Shown: positions 1-11,064 of the stretch, piece after piece | Layout of the letters: every line of letters begins with the position of its first letter | Position numbering within the stretch: position 1 is the first letter of the stretch | Source: Paratinospora sagittata | Taxonomy: Eukaryota > Streptophyta > Magnoliopsida > Ranunculales > Menispermaceae | DNA length: 64,000 nt | Direction of reading: 5' to 3' | NCBI GenBank assembly: GCA_035771175.1 | Contig: CM069595.1 | Coordinates: 4,382,094-4,446,093 of the forward strand | The notes under the pieces: generated by a model | Databases searched by the model: none | What the model was told of the DNA's origin: nothing | Seen by the model: the letters and a program-made list of their open reading frames with translations, nothing else | Position numbers and translations under genes: made by a program

Positions 1-190
1 GTAATTGGTATCGAGATTCTTGTTTTGTTTGTTGAGTTTTTTTTTTTTTTTTTAAATTGTGATTTTTTGTAATGGGTATCAAGATTCTTGTTTTGTTTGT
101 TGGGTTTTCCAAAAAAAAAATTGTAATTTTAGTAATGGGTATCAAGATTCTTGTTTCTTTGTTGGGTTTTTCAGAAAAATTGTGATTTTT
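1..190. repeat. Short tandem repeat, about 65-bp unit, three copies
   Basis: Three tandem units begin near 2, 70 and 133. Each has the core ATGGGTATCAAGATTCTTG (first unit slightly diverged) followed by a T-rich or A-rich stretch. The matching place before copy B (near 10866) has one clear unit. It lies in the intron or 5' region upstream of the first visible exon of the TRF-like gene. No coding sense is visible. Confidence 0.7.
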
Positions 191-299
191 ATTGATTCAT
201 ATTCTTAAGTTTTTCGTTTTAACTTTTAAGCAGCTCTTTAATCTTTTCTACTATTTCTCCGTCTATCATTCTCTCTTATTTTATCGTCTCCTTTTACAG

Positions 300-2260
300 G
301 TTGAAGGACTTCACAATTTTTCTGGGGTGACTAGTCCTCTTGGTTTGACCCTCACAAAATCACCATCTTTCCTAGATCTTATTGAGACTAAAGTCATCCG
401 TACAATTAGTAACACAACCGCTCTCTGCAAATTGAATCAAGATTCTACTCGTCCAAAGCGAAGATTGAAGAACAGTGATGCAGAAAAGCTGAAAGCTTCA
501 AATGTTCCTGCATTACTGCTCAGAATTGGCAGCTGGGAGGTATTATTTTCTTCTTAAATCACACTAACATAGTTCAAATAAATTTAGTATAGTATTTGAA
601 ATTGAATTCTAGAGAATCTTTTGCAGAGGGTGTCTCGGAATGATGGAGATTTAGTTGCTAAATGTTACTATGCGAAGCGAAAACTGGTGTGGGAGATGTT
701 GGAAGGTGGATTGAAGAATAAGATTGAGATTAATTGGTCAGAAATATGTGCAATTAGAGCAGAATTTCCTGAAAATCAACCTGGGATTCTAGAAATTCAG
801 GTTGTCCATCTATTCTCTCATACATCCTTTCTTTTATTTGCAACGTGCTTGGAAGTTGGAACTGATACTTCCTAGTTCCTAACTTGTATTCTTTGATTCA
901 AATCCCAATTTAATGAAGGAAAACTCTGGGTCTCATGCAGTTGAGTAACGTGCCTTCGTTCCAACGAGAAACGGATCCACAGCCCAGAAAGCACACGCTT
1001 TGGCAAGCTACATCTGATTTTACTGGAGGCCAAGCACCAATTTGCAGGTATACGTACAGAACATTATTTGAAAATTTTGCTTAAATCTAACTTTATACGA
1101 TACATCATCCATTGGCCTGAACCTACTTTGATAGTTTATCTTGTAAACCTACTCCACATTTATTGCTCTCCTAAATCACATCTAATTCAGCTGAAACTTT
1201 CATTGTTCAGGAGGCACTATATCCAATTCCGCGAAGGAGAACTCGAAAAGCACTATGAGAAGCTTCTACAATGCGACAAACGATTATTCATTTTGAGCCA
1301 GAGACCTTTCCCATTTCATGACTCTCCTTACCTCAACATGAATCTCTGCGGCAATCAACAGGACTTCTCTTTCCAGCTCAATGGTCATCAACCAGAATTT
1401 GACCCCAGGCTGCAGTTTCACAGCCAATTTGGTATCCAGAGGCTCCCTTTAGTTCCTTGTCATCAAGTTCAGATGGTTGGACCAGCAAGCAGACAACCAT
1501 TGAGTCATGGAATCAATTCAGCGTCACCATTGTCATGTAATTACCCACTCAACTTTAGTCCTAGTTACTTGAAATATCTCCTACATCTCTTAGACAATTT
1601 AACTGACTTTGCTTTATGCATATTTGTCACAATTCAGTAATTAATTTCCATGCGGCCAAAGAGAACGAAAAGAACCATAGTGTCAAACATTTATTCAGGG
1701 GTGATGGGATGAGGAATTCTCAGCACTCTCACATGGAAGGAGGAAATCCTATTCAAGCATTGCCTTTGTCTGCTTATCATGCCAACCAAGTTGGTCATGG
1801 TATTCCTAGAAGCAGAGGTCATTTGTTACCTTATGGGAACGGAATGGAAAGGCCGTCTTCAAATGGCTGGGCTCTACAAGAGATTGCAGATCACTTACTG
1901 AGTGACCAAGTTGTTTCTGCAGTATGCTCAGATGAGCCAAAGGTATTGGCAAAAGTGAAGTCCATGTATTCTCTCATGGAGCCAACTTACGAACAACAGA
2001 AGATGGCTGGGCAAACTTGCACAAATTATATGGAATATGAGCATGAGAAGAGTACTGAAAATTCAGTGACATCATGGAGCAGTGATCAATCAAATGGGAA
2101 TGGTGAATTATCTTGTCAGGACTCAACAAATTGGTGTCCTGATCCAACTTTTGATTCTTTAATGCAATTCCAGCAAAACCCTTCACTTTCATACGTATTC
2201 TTAGATCAAGCAAGGGAAAATTTTACAGGAGTTGATCCTACTAATGGGTTGAACCTATGA
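300..2260 (+). CDS. TRF-like 8-type plant protein, copy A (5' end outside window)
   Basis: Five exons can be read: 300-539, 627-800, 941-1047, 1211-1536 and 1638-2260. All have GT-AG borders and one continuous frame (about 489 aa visible). The first starts after an intron ending TTTTACAG, so the N-terminal exon lies before the window. Conserved-looking parts are the start VEGLHNFSGV, a run SPSFLDLIETKV, a basic stretch RPKRRLKNSD, the central block SFQRETDPQPRKHTLWQATS, and GGQAPICRRHYIQFREGELE. The C-terminal third is polar and rich in Ser, Asn and Gln. The stop at 2258 is followed within 4 nt by a splice-donor-like GTGAGT, suggesting a 3'UTR intron. From memory the pattern fits the plant-specific family annotated as TRF-like 8 (telomere-repeat-factor-like, of uncertain DNA-binding role); I cannot confirm this without a search. 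This is the better preserved of two paralogues in the window (see 11065-13011). Confidence 0.6.
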
Positions 2261-2721
2261 AGGTGAGTCTGGACTCTTTAGTAGGCATGTAGGCAAGCAT
2301 ATGGAGGGAAGGGTGTTAACTGGCATGATAATTGTAAAGTAAAAGTTTTCACACTTCTCCTTAATCTTTTTAGGTGGTAGTGCTTGTAGATAGACCATTT
2401 CTTGTCTTCATACTTTTGTGTGTCCTGAAATGGAGATTGCCCATGGTGGTTCTTCTTCTATTTATTTGGAAATTATTATTATTATTATTTTTGGTTCTAC
2501 TTACACGATAATTAAGGGAACAACTTCGTTGTTAAAGGGGAGTAAAAAGAGATCATAAAGGTGTAAGGTCTTGTTTTGCAACCCATTATTTACTAGTATG
2601 AGGTCTCATGCACCACAGTGACAAGATTTATTAATCCAATCCATTTGGGAATTGTTTGATCATCTTTTTCCAAGGAACCGGCTAAACATAATCAACTTGC
2701 ATTAGCAGTAAATGAGGTATT

Positions 2722-2882
2722 CACCTTTTTTTTTTTTTTTGGTTTTACCATTGAATGACATTCAGGTGGTGTCCTCCTCCGTTTTGCTTCTCCCAGTAAA
2801 TAGTTGTTTCATACACGAGGGGAGTTTTGAACTCACGACCTTGCTTAAGCGAATACCAAAATATCTCTAGCATTTAAATGGA
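2722..2882 (-). repeat. Probable tRNA-derived SINE, copy A
   Basis: A run of T at 2727-2740 is read as the poly(A) tail of a minus-strand element. On the minus strand there is a B-box-like GTGAGTTCAAAACTCC near 2830. Short GAGGTAT repeats flank it (2713 and 2883). The same element lies in copy B near 13474-13620, so the insertion predates the A/B duplication. The family was not identified. Confidence 0.4.
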
Positions 2883-2995
2883 GAGGTATAAGATGCTCGC
2901 ACAGTCCCACATGGTTGAAGTATACAATGTCTCAGTGAAGTGTGAAGATATATCCAGCTCTGTATACAAGGAAAATTGATTCCAGCTCATAATAT

Positions 2996-4782
2996 TTTCC
3001 ATTATTGCCTAGTAAATTTGTTTTTCATCATCTGTCATGGCAAACATTTTTCAAAATGCAAAGAACTTCATCTGCTAGAATCCATTGAATAGCTTGGTCT
3101 TGGGAGGCTAGGCTGCTGGGCAAATTATTGGACAACTGTTTTCGGATTTGACTAACCAAAGTGTTTTTCGGCGTTTTTATATTTTAATTACAAACCAAAC
3201 GCCGCATAAGCCTTCCACATATCCACATATGTATGCAGCGGGAGTAAGTCAATTAATCATTGATTTTTATAAATAAATAACTGAATTGTGGGTAGCTGCT
3301 GCATAACATACTACTAAGTTACGAAAATACACTGGGAAAGGAAAAAAAAAATGGAATTGCTTGAACTGATAATAGAACATATGCATGCAAAAGAGGTGCA
3401 GTATCTACTGGACAAAGCTGCTTCCTTAAGGGGCCATGTCCTAAATCTTCAATGTTCTTAAAGATTCACATATGTGGTGAAATTATACCATACCTTTCCT
3501 TAACTCGTCTTCTAAGTGTACCCAAACCCCCTGTTCGAACTACGTGCAGCGTTAATGGGTATTGCTAATTATAGATTGTTTTGATCTCAACATACCTTGA
3601 GACAACTTTGGGATATAAGGATACAGACAAGATAGAGAGAATGAATATGTTGGGAAGTCAGAACTAGAACAAATGCCAAAAGAATTAAAATCTAGGTAAA
3701 AGCTCATTAAAACAAGGACTGAAGCAGAACAACGTGCCCGTACTTGGGCACATAACAAGTTTAGACTTTCCAATAGTAAATGTGGCTTAGTCAAACCTAG
3801 AGCTAATAAACAAGCCCAAACTCAAAGAAAAGCTCTACCCAATTGCTTATTCTCCCCAAGGAAACTGCACAAGGGGTTGTGGTGTGGAAGTAGCAAGTTC
3901 CATTTCTAATAGTCAAGAAGGCAGACAATGTATCATATTAACTTCAGTCACAATGAACCCAATTTTCCATGGAAACTTGAGAACTTCTGACTCAACGAAT
4001 CACTTGCCCCTTGCTTGCTATAGCGCACTTGATTTGGGAATTTGATTTGTTATTTTAGTTTAAAAATGTGAGGCTTAGCCAACAACGTGTTGGTCTGATG
4101 GTTCAATGCTTGGAGGGGCGAGGAGGCAACGTGAGTTCTAGTCTTGGTGAGGACAGATTTAAGTCACATTTTCGGGTGCACAAGAGACTCTTCCTGACGA
4201 GGTGTGGGCACTCTGTTGGGGGTACGCTATGGCGGCATTGAGGTAGATTTTCAAACAGGGTTCGTGCGGTATCGGGTTGTTGTGTCAAGAATCTATTGGT
4301 GTGAGTATTAGTCAATTCTTAAGGGGTTGAATTTCCCATGGGTGGGACGGGTATGGGGTTATGGTTGTTTCTTCTTAAAAAAAAAATATGTGAGGCTTAG
4401 GTTATGACTCAGTAATTTATAGGGTTAATTAGATAATCATACATAGATCTCATGTATAATTGCTTAAAATATCTGTTGCTTGACAAGATAAATCGCTAAA
4501 AAAAAAAAAAATTCCCTATTTTTGCTAGCTGTTTCTTTTCGTTTAAATATATGGTTTTAGGATTCATTGTAAATACTGTATGATTTAAGAGAATAGATCA
4601 AAATTCCAGTTTGCCCTAAACTTTGACAACTCAAGATTCAAAGAAGCCTAATCTACGCAGATAATTTTGCAAAATATCCTTTCAAACCATATGTCTGTAA
4701 ATCAAGCAAAAAAAATAATAATATGATAACGTGTACCAGGAAAAAATACTACCTCTCCATGATTACATTGAGCACATCGAAC
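2996..4782 (-). pseudogene. RPB9 3'-end fragment, copy A (decayed)
   Basis: This stretch matches the 3' flank, last intron and the end of exon 3 of the intact RPB9 gene at 24997-29241. At 4737-4782 the minus strand still has the end of exon 3 (RCAQCNHGE, the second zinc-ribbon CxxC) and its GTAC splice donor. An extra A in the run after 4740 shifts the frame. The segment holding exon 4 in the intact gene (24717-25260) is missing, and exons 1, 2 and most of exon 3 are absent. It cannot make RPB9. It lies tail to tail with the TRF-like gene of copy A. Confidence 0.8.
4079..4387 (+). repeat. tRNA-derived SINE with 13-bp target-site duplication
   Basis: About 309 bp ending in an A-run (TTCTTCTTAAAA...). 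It is flanked by perfect copies of ATGTGAGGCTTAG at 4066-4078 and 4388-4400. Near the start is an A-box-like TGGTCTGATGGTTC and, about 40 bp later, a B-box-like GAGTTCTAGTC, as in tRNA-derived SINEs. Copy C (near 27670) has the target once, without the element. Copy B has only the 3' part. Confidence 0.8.
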
Positions 4783-4905
4783 CTTTCTCTAAAAGAATAA
4801 GCAAAAAAATGTTACCTATTTTAGTAGAACTTAAACTTCTGCTACAATTAGATGTTAGTTTTAAAGTAGAAGTAGAGTTACCAAATGCTATTTTAGTTCG
4901 AAGAA
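4783..4905. mobile_element. MITE remnant replacing RPB9 exon 3, copy A
   Basis: It begins exactly where RPB9 exon 3 homology stops. The sequence CTAAAAGAATAAGCAAAAAA, then TTAGATGTTAGTTTTAAAG and GTAGAGTTACCAAA, recurs in copy B (about 15396-15530) and as a fuller relative with paired terminal inverted repeats at 60464-60699. The left terminus is missing here. It is likely a hAT-like MITE on the basis of the full relative. Confidence 0.5.
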
Positions 4906-5276
4906 AGATCTCTAATATGGACTATGCTATAGAGAATTTTGGTCACGTTCATGAGTTGTTGAGATCATTTTCGAGCCACTTAATACATTCATCTCAAGGA
5001 TAATTTAAGGGACTTTGATACACACAAAGTTGAATTTGATTGAGCCCTTCCTAATTTATTTCATAAATAATATAAATTCATATTATTTTAAAGCAAACAT
5101 TTTGTTTATTATTAACATATGCACTTTTTACAAAAAAAAAAATTGTTATATTTTTATGGTATAATGACTTACAAAAACTATTATTATGCAATTTACTAAG
5201 TAAAAAGGTTAGTTTAAATACAATACTACAAAAAGTTGAATAAGTATGATATACTAATTTAATAACATATTAAAGT

Positions 5277-5726
5277 TGTCACGCCTGGAATGCACCGCAG
5301 CACATTCTACCCAGACGTGATGAGTACTCTACCCCTCAACCCGCAGGTCTTGGGAGCACTCCAGCCATTATATACCACATAATATTGTCACATCCCAGTA
5401 CACAGCATCGCCGCAGCGTCTAGTACCCCCGGGATCATTTGTCCCTACTATTCCCTCATGAATAGTAAAGGGCCTCCCCCAGATTCGAACTCACAACCTC
5501 ATAAGGTTTGATTTCGCAATCTGAGTAAGACCCTTTACTATTCATGAGGGAATAGTAGGGACAAATGATCCCGGGGGTACTAGACGCTGCGGCGATGCTG
5601 TGTACTGGGATGTGACAATATTATGTGGTATATAATGGCTGGAGTGCTCCCAAGACCTGCGGGTTGAGGGGTAGAGTACTCATCACGTCTGGGTAGAATG
5701 TGCTGCGGTGCATTCCAGGCGTGACA
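5277..5726. repeat. Perfect 196-bp inverted repeat (hairpin) with 58-bp spacer
   Basis: The left arm 5277-5472 and right arm 5531-5726 are exact reverse complements as far as I can align them by eye. The spacer 5473-5530 contains GATTCGAACTCACAACCTC, which resembles an inverted tRNA B-box. A transcript through this region would fold into a long uninterrupted double strand. It forms the first end of the 2.8-kb LTR-like element. Confidence 0.9.
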
Positions 5727-6307
5727 AAAAGGCCTTATGTTAATATTGTCACGACGCCCCTGACGTAAGCTGACGTCATGACCGGCACAGCGTACTATAC
5801 ACTGTACAAACCCATATACAGTATATAATACACTGTCAGCCTTCCCGTACTCTCACAAACCTTCCCAAAATATACAGAATCCCACAAATCAAATCAAATC
5901 AAATGATGATCATTCCACTCACATTCATTCCAATCATTCCACACATATGATCATCTCATCATCCCAATCATTATATACTCTTACCACACAACCCATCTAG
6001 GTGATATGACATATATAGATAATGTGTGATAAGTATACATATCAAAATAACGTAAATAGAATTTATTTCCTCCAAGCGTACATACACATACCAGACAAGT
6101 TTCTTTTCCCTTCGACTCAATACCTGAAAGATTGGAGGAAATGGGGTGAGCAAACAACAGCTCAGTGAATATAGTTCTTGAGATGACAATTATATACATT
6201 TACAGAAATATGAAATTTAAATCATTTCAAGCACTTATTAAACACATGCATCATTCAATGAATATATTGTACATGTCAACACCATAAATTTCATGTTTTT
6301 CAATAAT

Positions 6308-6600
6308 ACAATGCACAATTTCCCTCCTCCGCAAGGCAAGAGAGCGGGTCTAACCTTGTATGGTCGTACAAGGTAGACACAGCCTCTCATGACCCAAGTT
6401 CAAAACACAATGCATCATCTCCCTCCTCCGCAAGGCAAGAGAGCGGTTCGAACCCTTGTAAGGCCGTTACAAGGTAGACACAACCTCTCATTACCCAATT
6501 CAATACCACAATGTACAATCTCCCTCCTCCGCAAGGCAAGAGAGCGGGTCTAACCCTTGTATGGCCGTTACAAGGTAGCCACAACCTCTCATTACCCAAT
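6308..6600. repeat. Tandem repeat, about 100-bp unit, three copies
   Basis: Units start near 6308, 6407 and 6508 and share TCCCTCCTCCGCAAGGCAAG, then GAGCGG, a short palindromic CTTGTA...TACAAGGTAG motif and CCTCTCAT. They differ by a few bases. It is part of the LTR-like element. Confidence 0.8.
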
Positions 6601-7054
6601 GAACAGTCATTTCAAGGATCCCAACCCTTGTTAGGACAGACCTAACGAAATGACAATGAGGAATCGCAAAGCCTCAACATTACAAACTCCAATGCTAAAA
6701 TCAGTTTGCATACTCCATAAAACTCAATGCATTATACATAAATATAACATGCATACAATCAAACATTTTATATGCGTACAATGCCATACAAGAACCAAAT
6801 CAAGGAAACTATACTCACAGTACAACACGTTCAACTTAAACTCAATCATCGTCGCTTTCGAGTCCAGCTCCAAGTTAAATCCAACTAATTTAACCTGTAA
6901 CAATCACTCCATGATTCAATTTCATGTATTCAGATCTATTTACATCTTTAATGTCTCAACTCACTTCAAATCACTACTAATAAATCCATTTAGGACTCAA
7001 GCAGTTATCTCGTTTCTATAAACTCAAACCGGGGTTTCATTGGGTTCACATCAC

Positions 7055-7176
7055 TGGTCACATCACTGTGCACAGTACTATACACATCACTCACTATATA
7101 ACTATTCACTGTGCACTATTCACTGTACACTATTCATTGTACACTATTCACTGTACACTGTACACTGTACACTGTA

Positions 7177-7213
<37 letters not shown>

Positions 7214-7275
7214 TCACTATTCCGCCGACACTATTCATCACTATTCAGCCGACACTATTCATCACTATTCATCCG
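7055..7275. repeat. CACTATTCA/CACTGTACA repeat array
   Basis: About twenty short imperfect copies of CACTATTCA, CACTGTACA and GCCGACACTATTCAT. The reverse complement (TGAATAGT, TGAACAGT) recurs at 7660-7750 in the same element, and related motifs fill the leader of the Copia element at 18520-18800. The open frames over it are low-complexity artefacts. Confidence 0.75.
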
Positions 7276-8095
7276 AAAGATGTAAATTGTATTAAAATTG
7301 TCCAACGGGCTCCAAAACGCAGGAAATAGAATCTAATCACAGATTCAGAGTCCCGACGTTCCAGGAAGTGTTTTTCTACCTTCCTAGCGAGTTTTCCATT
7401 CATGTTGGGGTCAAAACTCCAATTTATAAAAACGCCGTATAACGGCTCCCACAGTCAAAATTAGTCCGCTAGAATTGTTACATCTAGCTTAGATAGTAAT
7501 TTTACAAAGAAAATGAGTGAAAATCACTTACCGCGAGGCTCGAAATCCCGCATTTTCTTTTTCTCCTTCTCTTTCTTCTTCTTCCCTCTGCTTCTTCTTT
7601 CCCTCTCTCTGCGTGTTGATATTTTGATTTTCGTCCGTCTTTTTTTTTATATTTGTGAACAGTATTTTGATATTTATGAACAGTGGTTTTTATGAATAGT
7701 GTTTTGATATTTTATGAATAGTAAACTTACTATTCATAATACTATTTGATGAACAATATTACTATGCAAGGACTGTTCATTATTTTATTTTATTCGTTCT
7801 TCTTCTCCATACACTCAATCCACAGTTTTAAGGAACCAACCATACACACGTATATTTGTCTTTTTCTTCATACACTCAATCATACACACGTATATTTGAC
7901 TCATACGTCTAAAATACGTGTAATATTACGCGTATATGTAGCTCATACGTATAAAATACGTGTATTATTAAACTTATATTGAGCTCCAATGTATAAAGCA
8001 AACATATATTGAGCTCTTATGTATAATATATGTGTATTATACATCTCGATATACGTGTACGTCATTTACTTAAATTTACGGGGTGTTACAAAAGT

Positions 8096-10685
8096 GACCT
8101 ACATATAATGACATGATTCAATAGTTATAAGCTCGTTACAAGAAATTAGCCTTTTTACAACAGTTCCAAGATTATACTTAACAAAAAAAGTTATAAACAT
8201 ATATTTGATACAGTTTTAGTAAAAGCGTTGTAATTAACTTCATATAAATTGTTACTACAACAAAAATGTCATGGTTAGCGTGTTTCGCAACGTTTCGTAT
8301 CTACTACGATGTTTTTGAAATTTCTTTATAAGTAAATATGATGACTTTCAATAAAATGTTATAGTATCCTTGATTGAAAAGAGTTTGTGTTGTTTGGTAT
8401 AGGATAACGTAGGGATAAAATGAGAATTTATAATTTTTCTTGTATTTCATGTAGATATTATTTTTCTAAACTTTTTAAAAGAAAAATAATTTTTAAAATT
8501 TTATTCATACCTTTAATTACTTTTTTTTATAGATTAAAATTAATGATTACACAATGGAGGGAGGCTTAAAGAGATATTAGAACATGATTTTCTTTTTTTT
8601 ATATAATGTCATGAACTTTTTCCACGTGAGCACCCACCCATGATAGTTCATGTCAGATCACTTGCCATTATTATCTCAAGAAATCATCTATACATGATAA
8701 TGTCAAATAGGCTGAAAACTACAGTTTGGCAACATTCAACTAAGTATCAGTCAAGAAAAAAAAAAAACCACTCCCTATTATAACATGTTAAACATGCTTA
8801 AAAAACTAAAAAAATTTGTTAACTCTTTTTGTAATATTTGAGATTTTAGATTAAGGATTTGGGATTTGAATAATAATATATATTTTTGTTAACTTTTTGT
8901 TGAAAATAGAATGTTATTATAAGTTTTATAATTTTGTGATTATTTCTCTTTTTATTCAGTAAATATAATTATAATTAAAATAAGTAAAAAAAACTTGGAT
9001 ATATGAAATCTAAATATATAAATATGACAACATTTTATTATAGTTATTAAAAAAAATCAATAATTTTTTTTATTGTTTCGATAAATTATTTGACGACCTG
9101 TTTTACTGTAATTAAAAAAAAATTAATAACATTTTTAAATTCTTTTTATATATGAAGTGACAACATTGTAACAATGTCATTTTTTTTAAGGCCGAAGAAA
9201 AAGATTACTTTCATTAGATTTGCAAGCTATCAAGCAAATGAATGGGTATTAGCAAAATAAGTATTTAAATAGCCTAGAAAATAGAATGAAAGATAATATC
9301 ACTTTTGAAAATACTCTTCAACCAATTTATATGCCATAAGATAGCGACCATTTGAAGGGCCAAGCTCCAAAATAGTTGCTAATTGCACCAAAAGTGCATT
9401 TCAACTTGCCAACTAAGTATAGTCTTTCATCAATTGTTAGTAACAAAATATAGTCTCTCCGCGATTATATTTCCTCCTCCAAAAGCTTTAGCAAATTAGT
9501 TGTGAACGAGGCTCCTCATCTACAATAGATGTACAATGGAACTTTCCAAGTGATTCGAAGAGAGTTTAGCTTTATTTCTTCAATTCGCACATTGCATCCT
9601 TCACAATAGAGTTTATCTTCTTAGTAGCATTGTTTACAGTGGATTTGATCTTCCTCTCCACCCTTCCTTGCATTTTGTTTCACTTTTTTTTGTACAATTT
9701 TCACTATTTTTTCTTTAATTTGATTAACAAATACTTCAAACTCTCTAGAAATATCCTTAGAATATAGGTTTTCCTCATCTACGGCTTGTCCCGTCTTTTA
9801 TTGCTACTTCCTTCGTTAGTCGCCATCTCGATAAAATTTGGTGTAGTAAACAAACAAGTATAACTATTGATGCTGAGGAGAACGGAGCAGAGAGGGAACA
9901 GGCTCAAAAAAATATAAATAGTATCATGAAATGTTATTTAATGACGTTTTTAATTGTTGTAATAAATTTCATAACAATGTTTTTCAATGTGATTAAGATG
10001 TTTTTTAATAACTTTTTTTATTTATTCTTATCTAATAAATGACAATACTGTAAAAATGTTATTAAATGTCTTTTAATGACATTTTTTTAATTATTTGGAT
10101 AAATTTTTTGACAATATTTTTTCATAAGAATTAATAAGTTTTTTAATAACGTTTTTAAATTTTTTTAAATATATATTAAGTGATAATATTTTAAAAGTGT
10201 CATTAAGTTTTTCTTTTATTGTTGTCTAATATATATATACTATATTTAATGACACATTTATTCTTGACATTTTAAAAAACATCATCATATTTTTTTTTTG
10301 TTTCGTTGGCTATAGAATGTTTTTGTTTCTAGTTTTTAAGATTATAGTACAAACCAACCCAATATTAAAATTTAATGAAATCCAAATAATTTGGGTTGAT
10401 AACTTTGAAACTCTACCCAACCCAATCTTGTCTCCAACCCAACCCAATACCTTAGTTTAAATTAGATTGATTGATCGGATTGCACTTAGTCTAATATTCT
10501 TTTCTTATTAAAAAGTTAAAATAAAAAATATTAAATGTCCTGAGAAAAAACTTTAAATATAAACATAAATTTATTATAAATTTATTTATTTATTATTAAA
10601 AAATTAAAAATAACAACAAATAATGAAACTAGTTAGTTAAATAAACAAGTCATATTTCTTTAAACTTTATATAAAAAATTTTAAA

Positions 10686-10740
<55 letters not shown>

Positions 10741-10860
10741 GGTTGGCTCCGCCGGATTACTCGAATAGGTTTAACCCAAACAACTTCCAAACTAACCCAA
10801 ATTGATCTTGGTCGAGTTGATGAAAATCCCTAGCTTTTACAAAAAAAAAAAGTTATAATT
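8096..10860. other. AT-rich spacer between copies A and B, no gene seen
   Basis: 8096-8545 is the tail of the duplicated block. Beyond that are short imperfect repeats of the form TTAATGACGTTTTTAA and GACAATATTTTT (8800-9180 and 9930-10310), like the subterminal repeats of decayed DNA transposons. On the minus strand near 9480-9830 a short broken frame starts MATNEGSSNKRRDKP then stops; a neighbouring frame is lysine-rich and helical. I do not recognise it and do not call a gene. Confidence 0.5.
10690..10738. repeat. (TA)n microsatellite
   Basis: About 24 uninterrupted TA units. Similar runs occur at 29663-29680, 58092-58134 and 63409-63446. Confidence 0.95.
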
Positions 10861-11064
10861 TTTGTAGTGGGTATCAAGATTCTTGTTTCTTTGGTGGGTT
10901 TTTCATAAAAAACTGTGATTGTTATTGATTCCTATTCTTAGATTTCTGGTTTGTTTTTTTTTTTTTTAAACCCTAGATTTCTGGTTTTAAGCAGCCCTTC
11001 AATCTTTTTCAGTGTTTCTCTCTATACATATCGTTCTCTGTTATTTTATCTTCTCCTTTTACGG

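Larger units (their letters stand above)
5277..8090. mobile_element. LTR-like non-coding element (solo LTR type) in copy A
   Basis: A 2,814-bp insertion begins TGTCACGCCTGG and ends GGGGTGTTACA, the TG...CA form of an LTR. It is flanked by a 5-bp target duplication AAAGT (5272-5276, 8091-8095). Copy B has AAAGT once at the matching place (near 15907), which proves the insertion. There is no recognisable gag or pol frame. The left end is a perfect 196-bp inverted repeat (5277-5726). A second LTR-like start, TGTCACGACGCCCC, lies inside at 5747, but its left flank does not match the right target duplication. The interior has a 100-bp tandem repeat and arrays of CACTATTCA. Termini of this type are common in plant Ty3-type LTR elements. 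The family is not known to me. Confidence 0.75.
120..8545. repeat. Segmental duplication copy A
   Basis: This block matches 10865-16348 (copy B) almost base for base through the TRF-like gene, its 3' flank, the RPB9 fragment and an AT-rich tail. The exception is the insertion at 5277-8090. Homology ends near 8545, where A continues with ACACAATGGAGG and B enters an unrelated element. The right half (about 3000-4780) is also related, with more divergence, to 24050-28090 (copy C). Confidence 0.9.

Noticed and set aside
4079..4180. A tRNA gene at the start of the SINE.
   Set aside because: A- and B-box-like motifs are present, but no cloverleaf can be formed and the A-rich tail and target duplication show a SINE.
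7040..7330. Overlapping open frames of 70-80 codons in three plus-strand frames.
   Set aside because: They arise from the CACTATTCA repeat array and have only Tyr/Ser/His/Thr-rich repetitive content.
8255..10870. CACTA transposon ends (TACTACAACAAAAATG near 8262 and TTTTTGTAGTG near 10860).
   Set aside because: The left motif lies in sequence shared by copies A and B, and the right one belongs to the tandem repeat preceding the TRF-like gene. No matching 3-bp target duplication was seen.
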